DNA of 64,000 bases. Source: Ferrithrix thermotolerans DSM 19514 (lineage in GTDB: Bacteria > Actinomycetota > Acidimicrobiia > Acidimicrobiales > Ilumatobacteraceae). Of the stretch, positions 27,216-35,505 are shown one piece after another. Within the stretch, counting starts at the first letter, position 1. The number at the start of each line of letters is the position of its first letter. A program made the position numbers and the translations under genes. The stretch is from contig CAMASN010000004.1 of the NCBI GenBank assembly GCA_945861025.1, forward strand, positions 1-64,000, written 5' to 3'. The notes under the pieces were generated by a model. The model saw only the letters and a list, made by a program, of their open reading frames with translations. It did not search any database and had not been told where the DNA came from.

Positions 27216-28063
27216 TGCGCGTGCTGGTTACGGGTGCCGGCGGGCAACTTGGCCGAGACACGGTGCTGGCGTGCGAAGCGCTCGGAGACACCGTTTTTGG
27301 TCTCGATCGCAGCGCGCTCGATGTCGTCGACCGGGATGCCGTGATGGCAGCGGTTACGTCGCTACGGCCCGATGCTGTGATCCACTGCGCCGCGTTTACC
27401 GCGGTCGACGCTTGTGAGAGCGAACCCGATCGAGCGTTCACCGCCAACAGCCTCGCCGTGCGATGGGTGGCCGAAGCGTGCGATCGCGTGGGCGCGCACC
27501 TTGTACACATCAGCACCGACTATGTGTTCGACGGCTCGAAGCCCACCCCGTATCACGAGTGGGACATCACGAACCCGCAATCTGTCTACGGCGCCTCAAA
27601 GCTGGCCGGTGAACGCGAGGCATTAGTGCTCGGCCCGTCGGCGGCCGTGGTGCGCACCAGTTGGGTGTGCGGTGAATACGGCAACAACATGGTCAAGACG
27701 ATTATTCGTTTGGCCGCCCAACACACCGAGCTGAGCTTTGTCGATGATCAGCGCGGGCACCCCACGTTCTGCGCCGATCTGGCGCCAATGTTGCGCCGTC
27801 TCGCACTCGATCGACGTGGGGGGGTGCATCACGCCACCAATCAAGGTGAGGTCAGTTGGTTCGAGTTTGCTCAAGCGGTGGTTCAAGCCGTCGGCAAGTC
27901 ACCCGACATGGTGAGCCCGATTGCCACCGCCGATCTGCTGCCGGCGCGGCCAGCGAAACGCCCTGCCAATAGTGCTCTCGACAACGCGGTGCTGCGGGCG
28001 GCCTCGCTGCCGTTGCTGCCCGATTTTCGTGAGTCGCTGGCAGCGCTGGTTTCCCGGCTCTGA
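27215..28063 (+). CDS. rmlD: dTDP-4-dehydrorhamnose reductase
   Basis: The 282-residue SDR has TGAGGQLGRD at the N-terminus, HCAAFTAVDACE, the STDYVFDG strand and VYGASKLAGE (Tyr-Lys) and the RTSWVCGEYG segment. It reduces the 4-keto group to give dTDP-L-rhamnose, the last step. ATG 27215 overlaps the rmlB stop (TAATG). It ends the rml unit; a small hairpin follows at 28088-28105. Confidence 0.95.
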   Translation: MRVLVTGAGGQLGRDTVLACEALGDTVFGLDRSALDVVDRDAVMAAVTSLRPDAVIHCAAFTAVDACESEPDRAFTANSLAVRWVAEACDRVGAHLVHISTDYVFDGSKPTPYHEWDITNPQSVYGASKLAGEREALVLGPSAAVVRTSWVCGEYGNNMVKTIIRLAAQHTELSFVDDQRGHPTFCADLAPMLRRLALDRRGGVHHATNQGEVSWFEFAQAVVQAVGKSPDMVSPIATADLLPARPAKRPANSALDNAVLRAASLPLLPDFRESLAALVSRL

Positions 28064-28087
28064 TCAACAGCCTTGTTGCCGTCAAAT

Positions 28088-28105
28088 AGTGCGATGAGTA
28101 GCACT
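28088..28105 (+). terminator. Short hairpin after the rml operon
   Basis: AGTGC (28088-28092) and GCACT (28101-28105) form a 5-bp stem with an 8-base loop, with A- and T-rich edges. It lies between rmlD and the next glycosyltransferase and might separate the two units. Confidence 0.3.
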
Positions 28106-28157
28106 GATTTCGTCTGAAGTTCGCCGGATGTCCCGCGGCGCCTCGCTCCGAACAGGC

Positions 28158-29234
28158 ATGATGGTGCCCGTGCGCGTCGCTTATACCCTCGAGCAATGTT
28201 GGCATCGGGTGCCGGGTGGCACCGGTGTCGCTGCGCTGCGCACCGCCGAGGCAATGGCTGGCATCGAGGGAATCGAATTGGTCGGCGTCGCCGGACGTCA
28301 TCGCCGTGGCCCTGAGACCGATTGGAAGCCATCTATTCCGTGGGTCGAACTCGCCATCGGTTCGCCCTGGCTGTACGAGACGTGGCTGCGGTGCAATTGG
28401 CCCAAAGCTGAGTCGGCAACCGGCCCGGTCGATGTTGTGCACGCAACAACGCTGATTCCGTGTCCCACGAACCATCCGTTGATTGTTACGTTGCACGATC
28501 TCGCTTTCTTGCATAGCCCCGATCAGTTCACGCGTCACGGCGTCCGCATTTTTAAGCGAAGCCTCGAACTCACCAAGCGCAATGCCGACCTTGTGTTGTG
28601 CTGTTCGCAGGCAACGATGGACGATTGCGTCGTCGCCGGAATTTCTGCCGATCGCTTGCGTCACGTCCCGTTGGGCGTCGACCTCGAACAAGCAACGGTG
28701 CTCGACCTCGCTCGTGTCCGATCGGTGTATCAACTTCCCGAGAAGTACCTGTTGTTCGTGGGCACAGTGGAACCGCGCAAAAACCTGCGTGGGCTTGCTC
28801 AGGCGGTCGAGATGCTCGACGACCCAATTCCGTTGGTGGTCGTTGGCGCCGAGGGCTGGGGCGATGTCGCAGTCGACATAGCTGGCGATGTCACGTTTCT
28901 CGGGTTCGTTCCGAACGAAGATCTTTGGGCGCTCTACGCAGGAGCCGAGGTGTTCTGCTATCCGAGCAGCCTCGAGGGTTACGGCCTGCCGGTGCTCGAA
29001 GCCATGGCTCAGGGCACAGCGGTGGTCACCAGCATGGATACAGCCACCGAAGAAGCCGCAGGCGGTGCAGCTGTGCTCGTGAACCCGGCCGATGTTGTCG
29101 ACATTGCGCGCGGTATCACCGAGGCTCGTGCCCGTCGTGACGAACTCGCCGTGCTTGGCCGTCAGCGCGCCGCCAAGGCAACCTGGAAGCACACTGCCGA
29201 GCTCACTGCGGCCGCGTATCGCGAGCTCAAGTAG
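28158..29234 (+). CDS. GT4-family glycosyltransferase
   Basis: About 358 residues of GT-B fold: an N-terminal acceptor domain with PGGTGVAALRTAEAM, a GTVEPRKNLRGLAQAVEML strand-helix (GT4 hallmark) near 210 and the C-terminal nucleotide-sugar site FCYPSSLEGYGLPVLEAMAQGTAVV, with the EGYG(L)PxLE motif. The sugar and acceptor are not decided; rhamnosyl or mannosyl transfer fits the neighbours. The exact start is unclear: ATG 28158, ATG 28161 and GTG 28164 lie together with a weak AGG upstream. Confidence 0.88.
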   Translation: MMVPVRVAYTLEQCWHRVPGGTGVAALRTAEAMAGIEGIELVGVAGRHRRGPETDWKPSIPWVELAIGSPWLYETWLRCNWPKAESATGPVDVVHATTLIPCPTNHPLIVTLHDLAFLHSPDQFTRHGVRIFKRSLELTKRNADLVLCCSQATMDDCVVAGISADRLRHVPLGVDLEQATVLDLARVRSVYQLPEKYLLFVGTVEPRKNLRGLAQAVEMLDDPIPLVVVGAEGWGDVAVDIAGDVTFLGFVPNEDLWALYAGAEVFCYPSSLEGYGLPVLEAMAQGTAVVTSMDTATEEAAGGAAVLVNPADVVDIARGITEARARRDELAVLGRQRAAKATWKHTAELTAAAYRELK

Positions 29235-29243
29235 TCGCCAGAC

Positions 29244-30386
29244 GTGAGGGTGTCGGTAGTAAGAACTCACCCCGCGTCACCATCGCGTGTGTCGGTGAAC
29301 CTGCTGTGGTGCGTCCCGTCGAAGGTGGGTGGCAGCGAAGAGTATTTAGTTCGTCAGTTGCTAGGCCTTGCCGAGATTGAGCCCGACAAGCCCGTCGCGT
29401 TGTACGTGCTGCCCGCGTTCGCTGAGGCTCATCCTGAACTCGGGGCAACCTTCGATGTCCACGTTGCCCCAATCGATGGCGCCAGCCGATTTCGACGTGT
29501 GATCGCCGAACATTTTTGGTTAGCGCGCCGCACCAGAGGTAGCCGCTTGGTGCATCACGGCGGTGGCACGGTGCCAGCTCGCGGTGCCGGGCCGGTGGTG
29601 CTCACGATTCACGACCTGCAGTACCTCACGTATCCGCATTATTTCGGCCGCATCAAGCGCGTGTATCTCAATTGGGCGATGCCGCGATCCGCTGCTCGCG
29701 CCGATGTCATCGCAGTGCCCACTGAGTTCGTCCGCCAGACGGTGCTCGATGCATATCGGGTTCGCGCCGATCGTGTTGTGGTTGTCCCCCACGGACTCGA
29801 GCCAACCATTGGTCTCCACGCAACCAGCGAAGCAACCCTGCGCGCTCGTTATGCCCTTGGGACGGGGCCGATCGTGGTGCTTCCCGCAATCACTCATCCA
29901 CACAAGGGCCATCAGTTCCTGTTGAACCTGATGGCCGATTACTGGACCGACCCGACCCTGCGGCTGGTGTTCATCGGAGGCAAAGGCCTCGCCGACGAAG
30001 CTGTTGCTGAATCGATCGCTCGTCTCGGTCTCGCCGATCGCGTTGTCCGCACCGGTCGAGTCTCAGCGACCGATCGTGATGGACTCATCAAGATGGCCGC
30101 AGCGATGGTTTTTCCCAGCGAGTACGAAGGTTTCGGAGCGCCGCTTATCGAGGCGATGGCTATCGGCACACCAGTGATCTGCGCCGACCGCACGTGTCTG
30201 CCCGAGGTTGCTGGCAACGCAGCGTTGGTACTGCCGCTTGAGCTTGCAGCATGGGCGCCAGCACTCGAGCGAGCGCTCGCTCAGCGCGCCGAGATGATCG
30301 AAGCCGGATTGCTTCGTGCCGCTCAGTTCACTTCTGCGATTTCGGCACAGGCACTGATCGTTGCATATGACTTGGCCGCCTCATGA
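29244..30386 (+). CDS. GT4-family glycosyltransferase
   Basis: The 380-residue protein has the GT-B pattern with SKVGGSEEYLVRQLL near the N-terminus, LTIHDLQYLTYP, a THPHKGHQFLLNLM strand near 210 and the C-terminal PSEYEGFGAPLIEAMAIGTPVI motif carrying the retaining GT4 glutamates. It follows the previous glycosyltransferase by 9 bases; its GTG start has no Shine-Dalgarno site and may be coupled. The stop overlaps the next gene by 4 bases (ATGA). Confidence 0.88.
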   Translation: MRVSVVRTHPASPSRVSVNLLWCVPSKVGGSEEYLVRQLLGLAEIEPDKPVALYVLPAFAEAHPELGATFDVHVAPIDGASRFRRVIAEHFWLARRTRGSRLVHHGGGTVPARGAGPVVLTIHDLQYLTYPHYFGRIKRVYLNWAMPRSAARADVIAVPTEFVRQTVLDAYRVRADRVVVVPHGLEPTIGLHATSEATLRARYALGTGPIVVLPAITHPHKGHQFLLNLMADYWTDPTLRLVFIGGKGLADEAVAESIARLGLADRVVRTGRVSATDRDGLIKMAAAMVFPSEYEGFGAPLIEAMAIGTPVICADRTCLPEVAGNAALVLPLELAAWAPALERALAQRAEMIEAGLLRAAQFTSAISAQALIVAYDLAAS

Positions 30387-31642
30387 GCTCTCAGCAGCCA
30401 CAGGCGCGCGCGCTGCGGCTGGCGGTCGTGTGTCCCCACTTTGAGCCCGACACGGCGCCTACGGGCGCAGTGATGACCCGCATCGTGCACGAGCTTGCTG
30501 CATTGGGTCACGAGATCCATGTGGTCACCGCGTTGCCCTGGTATCGCAACCATGCCATCGAGTCCGGCTGGACGGGTCGTCTCGTTCGTCGCGAAAAAAC
30601 TGAGTGGGGCTCCGTCACGCGGGTGCATCCGTTTCCTGGTTCCGACAAGACCAACCTGCTTCGCCGGGCGCTCGGTTTTGGCGGGTTCAGCGCGCTTGCT
30701 GCGATCTGTGGTATCCGTGGTGGTCGAGTCGATGGCGTGCTCGCGATGTCGCCGCCGCTCACCAACGGACTCATTGGGTGGTTGATGAAGCTTGTTCGGC
30801 GCGGCCCACTGGTGTTCAACATCCAAGATGTCTTTCCCGATGCCGCCATCGAAACCGGCGCCATCACCAACGCCCGCATCATCGCCGTGGCCCGCTGGCT
30901 CGAACGCATCAGCTATCAGCGTGCCGATGCGGTCACGGTGCTGAGCGACGACCTTCGCGACAACGTTGTCGCAAAGATCGCACCGTCGTTGGCCTCGCGT
31001 GTGCGAGTGATTCCAAACTTCGTGCTCACCGACGAGATCCGCCCACTCGATCGGCTCACGGCGTACCGGGCCGAACTCGGTATCGGTTCCGAACCCGTCG
31101 TGATGTACGCCGGCAACGTCGGCTTCTCGCAATCGCTCGACCTTGTGGTGCACGCAGCCCGCGAGTTTCCCGACGTCACGTTTGTCATCAACGGCGATGG
31201 GGCAGCGAAAGCCTCATTGGCCGAGCAAGTAGCGGCGCTCGACAACGTGCGCATGGGCGGTTATCAGCCGATGCACCGCCTGGCCGAGGTGCTCGCCACA
31301 GGCGATATTCATCTCGTGCCGCTTCGACGCGGCCTGGGTCGGGTCAGCGTTCCCTCGAAGACATACTCGATTCTCGCTGCGGGTCGTCCGGTGCTTGCTG
31401 CCATCGATCCGGGCACAGAGGTGCCTCGCATTTTGGCCGCATCGGGCGCTGGCGTCTGCGTTGCTCCCGACGATCTCGACTCATTTGTCGCTGCGCTGCG
31501 TGAGTTGTTGGCCGACACCGTGCGGTGCTCAGCAATGGGCGCCAAAGGCCGCGAATGGGTGCAGAGTGCAGCCTCGCCGGCAGCAGTAGCGGCGACATAC
31601 GAACAATTGTTTTGTGAACTGCAGGCTCACTCTCGTCGGTGA
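30383..31642 (+). CDS. GT4-family glycosyltransferase (WbuB-like)
   Basis: The 419-residue protein resembles WbuB-type GT4 enzymes: VVCPHFEPDTAPTGAVMTRIVHELAALGHE at the start (nucleotide-sugar processing Rossmann domain), VFNIQDVFPDAA in the middle and VMYAGNVGFSQSLDLVVHAAREF at about 235. The C-terminal half lacks the classical EGFG motif but has VPSKTYSILAAGRPVLAA, as in WbuB homologues. It is the third of three consecutive glycosyltransferases, start ATG 30383. Confidence 0.88.
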   Translation: MSSQQPQARALRLAVVCPHFEPDTAPTGAVMTRIVHELAALGHEIHVVTALPWYRNHAIESGWTGRLVRREKTEWGSVTRVHPFPGSDKTNLLRRALGFGGFSALAAICGIRGGRVDGVLAMSPPLTNGLIGWLMKLVRRGPLVFNIQDVFPDAAIETGAITNARIIAVARWLERISYQRADAVTVLSDDLRDNVVAKIAPSLASRVRVIPNFVLTDEIRPLDRLTAYRAELGIGSEPVVMYAGNVGFSQSLDLVVHAAREFPDVTFVINGDGAAKASLAEQVAALDNVRMGGYQPMHRLAEVLATGDIHLVPLRRGLGRVSVPSKTYSILAAGRPVLAAIDPGTEVPRILAASGAGVCVAPDDLDSFVAALRELLADTVRCSAMGAKGREWVQSAASPAAVAATYEQLFCELQAHSRR

Positions 31643-31667
31643 TCGCCGAATCCACGCCCAGAGGCTG

Positions 31668-31673
31668 TAACCT
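31668..31673 (+). promoter_or_regulatory. -10 box TAACCT for the His-rich protein operon
   Basis: TAACCT lies 9 bases before GTG 31683. If used, a new transcript starts at this gene and includes the ManC-like and SDR-like genes. Confidence 0.4.
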
Positions 31674-31682
31674 CGCATACTC

Positions 31683-32573
31683 GTGGCTCCTTCATCATCC
31701 GCCAAAAAAGTCGCCAAGCTCGCTCAAAAGGGCAAAGGCAAAAAGGTTCGCTTCCAAGGAGGCGCCGTTTTCCCTCTGATCGTTGCCTTGGTGACCGTCC
31801 TTGGGCTCTCGCTCATTGTCTACGCTCGTTCGTCGCGACCTGGCCCAGGCCAAGGTGCGCCCACAGCGAACGACCACTGGCATGCAGCCTTTGGCATGTA
31901 CGCATGCGACGCCACGACTGGCTTGCAGGTGCTGCCCAAGATCGTCGGCGCGCTTGAAGACAAAGATGCCACCGGCCAATTCGTGAGCGACGGATTCGTT
32001 CGCACCGGCATCCACTCGCACGGCGATGGCATCATGCACTGGCATCCATCCACCAGTGGAGCCGCCACCGGCACCAACGCCAAGCTCGGTGTGTTCCTCA
32101 AGAACTACAACATCACGCTCACGAACGACAAGCTTGTGCTCCCCGAAGAGCAGGGCGGACAGACGTTTGAAGAGGGCAAGACGAAGTGTCTCGTTGATGG
32201 CAAAGAAAAGGACGCCTCGATCAAGGTCTGGGTCTGGCCGAACTACAGCACGGTCGCTACCGATGCGCCTCAGATTTACGTCAGCAACTTGAACGAAATT
32301 CGTCTCCTCAACGACGGCATGGTCTTCATGCTGGCGTTCGTGCCCGACGATGTGAAGCCAAAGGCGCCTGACTGGGCAGCAGAGCTGCCAACTCTCGGCG
32401 CTGCCGACGGCGGCACCGTTGCCTCCACGGTCCCCGGTCAGACCACGGTTCCCGGCGCAACCACTGTTCCCGGCGCAACCACTGTTCCTGACGCTTCGTC
32501 AACAACAGTTGCTGCTGGATCGGCAGCCAGCACCACTACAGCGGCTGCCGCCACCTCAACCACCGGCGGCTGA
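31683..32573 (+). CDS. Membrane-anchored His-rich protein of unknown function
   Basis: The 296-residue protein has a Lys-rich cytoplasmic start, a single membrane helix (about 28-50), an external domain with clustered histidines (DHWHAAFG at 63-70 and IHSHGDGIMHWHP at 110-122) and a tail of repeats rich in Thr, Val, Pro and Ala (about 235-296). The spaced His pairs look like a metal-binding site (Cu, Zn or Ni possible), an inference. I cannot name a family. Its stop overlaps the ManC-like gene by one base (TGATG), so it belongs to a sugar-nucleotide operon. Confidence 0.7.
   Translation: MAPSSSAKKVAKLAQKGKGKKVRFQGGAVFPLIVALVTVLGLSLIVYARSSRPGPGQGAPTANDHWHAAFGMYACDATTGLQVLPKIVGALEDKDATGQFVSDGFVRTGIHSHGDGIMHWHPSTSGAATGTNAKLGVFLKNYNITLTNDKLVLPEEQGGQTFEEGKTKCLVDGKEKDASIKVWVWPNYSTVATDAPQIYVSNLNEIRLLNDGMVFMLAFVPDDVKPKAPDWAAELPTLGAADGGTVASTVPGQTTVPGATTVPGATTVPDASSTTVAAGSAASTTTAAAATSTTGG
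32442..32495 (+). repeat. Three tandem 18-base coding repeats in the His-rich protein tail
   Basis: The motif repeated is about 18 bases (VPGATT-coding), twice nearly identical and a third time degenerate. It gives a flexible Thr/Pro linker, common in surface proteins, and may vary in copy number between strains. Confidence 0.7.
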
Positions 32574-33577
32574 TGCGCTCGGTCGTACTCGTAGGGGGCT
32601 TTGGCACTCGGCTTCGGCCGCTGACCCTCAGCGTCCCCAAACCGATGCTGCCCGTGGGCCACATCGCGATCATCGAGCGTCTCATTGAGAACTTGGTCCG
32701 GGGTGGGGTCACCGACGTCACTCTGGCCCTTGGCTTTCGACCAGAGCCGTTCCTGCAGGCGTTTCCCGACGGCACGTGCGCCGGAGCCCAGTTGACCTAC
32801 GCCGTAGAGCCAGAGCCGCTCGACACCGGTGGAGCAATTCGTTTTGCTGCATTGTTCGCAGGTATCGACAGCACGTTCGTGGTGGCCAACGGAGATGTGC
32901 TCACCGATCTCGATGTCGGCGCGCTGGTGCAGTTTCACCGCAACTCCGGAGCCGAAGCCACCTTGCATCTCACGCCGGTCGAAGACCCCTCCGCGTTCGG
33001 TGTGGTCGACCAAGAGTCGTCGGGCATTGTGCGTCGGTTCATCGAAAAGCCGCCGCCTGGCACATCGCCGAGCAATCTCATCAACGCCGGCACGTATGTG
33101 TTCGAGTCGTCGGTGATTGCCCGCATCCCCGATGGGCGCAAAGTCTCGGTCGAACGCGAGATCTTCCCGGCGTTAGTTGCTGACCAAACACTGTGGGCGA
33201 TGGCCACCAACGATTACTGGATCGATACGGGCCAACCCGATCTCTACCTCAAGGCAAACCTCGATGTCATTACCCAACGGCGAGCCGAACACAATTGGGC
33301 GCATGGGGTTGCGGAGGGTGCGGTCATTGGCACTGGCGTAGCGCTCTCCGACACGGTGGTCGCCGATGGCGTCTCTATCGGCGATGGAGCCGATGTCAGC
33401 GATTCGGTGCTGCTCGCTGGCGCATCGGTTGGGCCCGGCGCCCACGTTCGTCATAGCGTTGTTATGGGCCACATCGGGGCCAGGGCCGTGATCTCGAATT
33501 GCGTCATTGGCGCAGGTGTCGAGATTGCCGACGGAACCCATCACGCCGACGAGCGGATTCCTGCACCTAGTGCATAG
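32573..33577 (+). CDS. Sugar-1-phosphate nucleotidyltransferase, ManC/GDP-mannose pyrophosphorylase-like
   Basis: The 334-residue enzyme has the signature GGFGTRLRPLTLSVPKPMLPVG, a metal-binding GDV (VVANGDVLTDLD), FIEKPP and NAGTYVFE, then a C-terminal hexapeptide beta-helix (about 245-325). The short LPVG and PMLPV elements, and the position next to gmd and manB in the same region, suggest mannose-1-phosphate guanylyltransferase, as for the M. tuberculosis Rv3264c gene in the same order; other substrates are possible. Confidence 0.82.
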   Translation: MRSVVLVGGFGTRLRPLTLSVPKPMLPVGHIAIIERLIENLVRGGVTDVTLALGFRPEPFLQAFPDGTCAGAQLTYAVEPEPLDTGGAIRFAALFAGIDSTFVVANGDVLTDLDVGALVQFHRNSGAEATLHLTPVEDPSAFGVVDQESSGIVRRFIEKPPPGTSPSNLINAGTYVFESSVIARIPDGRKVSVEREIFPALVADQTLWAMATNDYWIDTGQPDLYLKANLDVITQRRAEHNWAHGVAEGAVIGTGVALSDTVVADGVSIGDGADVSDSVLLAGASVGPGAHVRHSVVMGHIGARAVISNCVIGAGVEIADGTHHADERIPAPSA

Positions 33578-33601
33578 CGGCGCGCCGGCCGGCTTGGCAT
33601 C

Positions 33602-34531
33602 ATGACAACCATGAATGCAATGGTCGTTGGCGGAGCAGGATTTCTCGGGTCTCATCTCGTCGACCGTTTGCTTGCCGAGGGCATTGCCACTGATGTCACC
33701 GATGACCTCTCTACGGGTTCGTTGGGCAATCTGGCCGACGCTCGCCACGCAGGCGGTTCGCTGAAGATTCATACGCTCGATGTGCGTGCCGCAGAGTTCG
33801 CCACGTTGGTCGGTATGCGCCGACCCGAGGTCATCTATCACCTCGCAGTGCTCACCCCCGCGAACGCCCAACATGAGACCGACGGCGGCGCAGTGGCCGG
33901 TGTTCTGGCGGTGCTCGAGGCCGCTCGCCTGCATGGTGTCACCAAGGTGGTCGTCGCGTTGCCTGCTGGCGATCTCTACGGCGAGGTGCCAGCCCGCGAG
34001 TTGCCGGTGAAAGAGGGCCGAGCGTTCGAGTCGTCCAGCGTGGCTGGCGTGTTGGCCCGGGCGGTTACCGATTTGCTCTTGGTATATCGGGATCAATACG
34101 CGATTGAGTTCACCGTGCTCGCGATGACCTCGGTGTACGGGCCGCGGCAGCGTCCCAGCGATGGCGTTGTGGCGTCGTTTATTGCCGCTCATGTTGCTGG
34201 CGAGGCGTTAGTGGTTCACGGCGATGGTCGACAGACACGCGATCTCATCTATGTCGACGATGCCGTCGATGCGCTGCTTCGCGCTGGTCAGCGTGGCGGC
34301 GGCCTAGTGATCAACGTTGGCACTGGTGTGCAAACGGCGGTGCGCGATCTTGTGGGTGTTTTGCAGCTCGATCCTGCACTCGTGCATCAAGCCCGGCGCC
34401 ATGGCGACCTCACTCGGGTCTGCGTGTCGCCAACACGGGCGCGAATTCATCTGCAGTGGTCACCATGGACCCAGCTTGCCGATGGAGTGCAGGCAACTCT
34501 GGCTCACGCCATCGCTGCCGCCACCGACTAG
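33602..34531 (+). CDS. SDR-superfamily protein with degenerate active site
   Basis: The 309-residue protein has the extended-SDR fold: VGGAGFLGSHLVDRLL at residues 8-23 for NAD binding, DLS in the second strand, and the substrate-domain VYGPRQRPSDG and DDAVDALL segments of UDP-sugar epimerases. The catalytic Ser/Thr-Tyr-xxx-Lys set is missing: where epimerases have an SS before YG this has LP (VVVALPAGDLYG), and where they have SPYGxSK it reads SVAGVLARA, so both Tyr and Lys are absent. It may act as a binding or regulatory subunit, or use another chemistry. It follows the ManC-like gene by 24 bases. Confidence 0.82.
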   Translation: MTTMNAMVVGGAGFLGSHLVDRLLAEGIATDVTDDLSTGSLGNLADARHAGGSLKIHTLDVRAAEFATLVGMRRPEVIYHLAVLTPANAQHETDGGAVAGVLAVLEAARLHGVTKVVVALPAGDLYGEVPARELPVKEGRAFESSSVAGVLARAVTDLLLVYRDQYAIEFTVLAMTSVYGPRQRPSDGVVASFIAAHVAGEALVVHGDGRQTRDLIYVDDAVDALLRAGQRGGGLVINVGTGVQTAVRDLVGVLQLDPALVHQARRHGDLTRVCVSPTRARIHLQWSPWTQLADGVQATLAHAIAAATD

Positions 34532-34542
34532 GGGTACTCGGC

Positions 34543-35505
34543 CTAGAGGTGTATCCCCACCGCCGCCAACGTGGTTCGGGCCAGTGCGGCTGATATCTCG
34601 GGTGTGCTCATTACCGACGGCACCACCACGGCGCGCATGCCGGCAGCCTCCACCAGCGGAGCGAGGTGTGCATCTACCGGATCGATCACGAGCACCGATG
34701 CGATTGGTGCATAGAGCCGGGCGACCCCAACCACCGATGGCTCGTGGCCGAGTTCGAGCATCATGCGATCGGCGGGCCCCTTGAGCGCGGCGCCACCAAC
34801 GATTGGCGATATCGCAACCACCTGTTCGCGGCGAGCGGCGAGCGATGTATCCACGCCGGCAAGGGCACGCAGTGGTCCGATCGAGACGAGCGGGTTCGAC
34901 GGCGCGATCACGATGGCTTTGGCATCGTGTAGTGCTTGTGCTGCCGCAGTCGAGAGCGCAGCCTGCTGCGCACCTTCGAAACGAAGGTTGCTCACCGGTA
35001 CGCCGTGTTGGCGCTGCACGAAGTACTCCTGAAAACTGATGTCGCCTTCGTCGACAACGGTGACCACAGTAGATACGCGCTGGTCGGTCATCGGCATCAG
35101 CTTCACGTGCACACCGAACGCGCGGGCAATCTCATCGGTGACTTCGGTCAGGGTGGCGCCTTCGTCGAGACGCGCTGTTCGGTAGAAGTGGGTGGCGAGG
35201 TCTTGGTCGCCGAGATTGAACCATGTTGGGGCAGCACTTGAGCCGGTTGGACGCACGGGCACAAAACGAGCGAGCGCTTGCATTGCTCGCCATGTCTCGT
35301 TGCTGAGTCCCCAACCGCGATCGGCATCAATAGCTTCGGCAACGGTGTACGTGACCGTGTCGAGATCGGGACAGATGTAGAGGCCATGCATTACGGTGTC
35401 GTCGCCAGTGTTGACGACGGCGGAGATTTCATCGGCTGGCATCACCAGCATCAGTGCGCGTATGAACCGCGCAGCTCCAACACCGCCAGCGAGTACAGCA
35501 ATCAT
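34543..35505 (-). CDS. fbiA: 2-phospho-L-lactate transferase (CofD/FbiA), coenzyme F420 synthesis
   Basis: The 320-residue enzyme has AVLAGGVGAARFIRAL at the start, VNTGDDTVMHGLYICPDLDTVTYTVA (metal and Fo-binding region) and IAPSNPLVSIGPL. FbiA/CofD links a phospho-lactate- or phosphoenolpyruvate-type unit to Fo, making dehydro-F420-0 in bacteria. It implies that the organism makes F420. ATG 35505 overlaps the stop of the upstream glycosyltransferase (TAATG) and has an AAGGGAAC just before it; a longer frame to 35568 would overlap that gene. No fbiB is adjacent. Confidence 0.93.
   Translation of the reverse strand: MIAVLAGGVGAARFIRALMLVMPADEISAVVNTGDDTVMHGLYICPDLDTVTYTVAEAIDADRGWGLSNETWRAMQALARFVPVRPTGSSAAPTWFNLGDQDLATHFYRTARLDEGATLTEVTDEIARAFGVHVKLMPMTDQRVSTVVTVVDEGDISFQEYFVQRQHGVPVSNLRFEGAQQAALSTAAAQALHDAKAIVIAPSNPLVSIGPLRALAGVDTSLAARREQVVAISPIVGGAALKGPADRMMLELGHEPSVVGVARLYAPIASVLVIDPVDAHLAPLVEAAGMRAVVVPSVMSTPEISAALARTTLAAVGIHL

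Noticed and set aside
27852-29270. Long open frame (about 470 codons) opposite rmlD and the first GT4 gene
   Set aside because: Both sense genes have clear domain motifs over their whole length, and the antisense frame has no family motif and bridges two genes.
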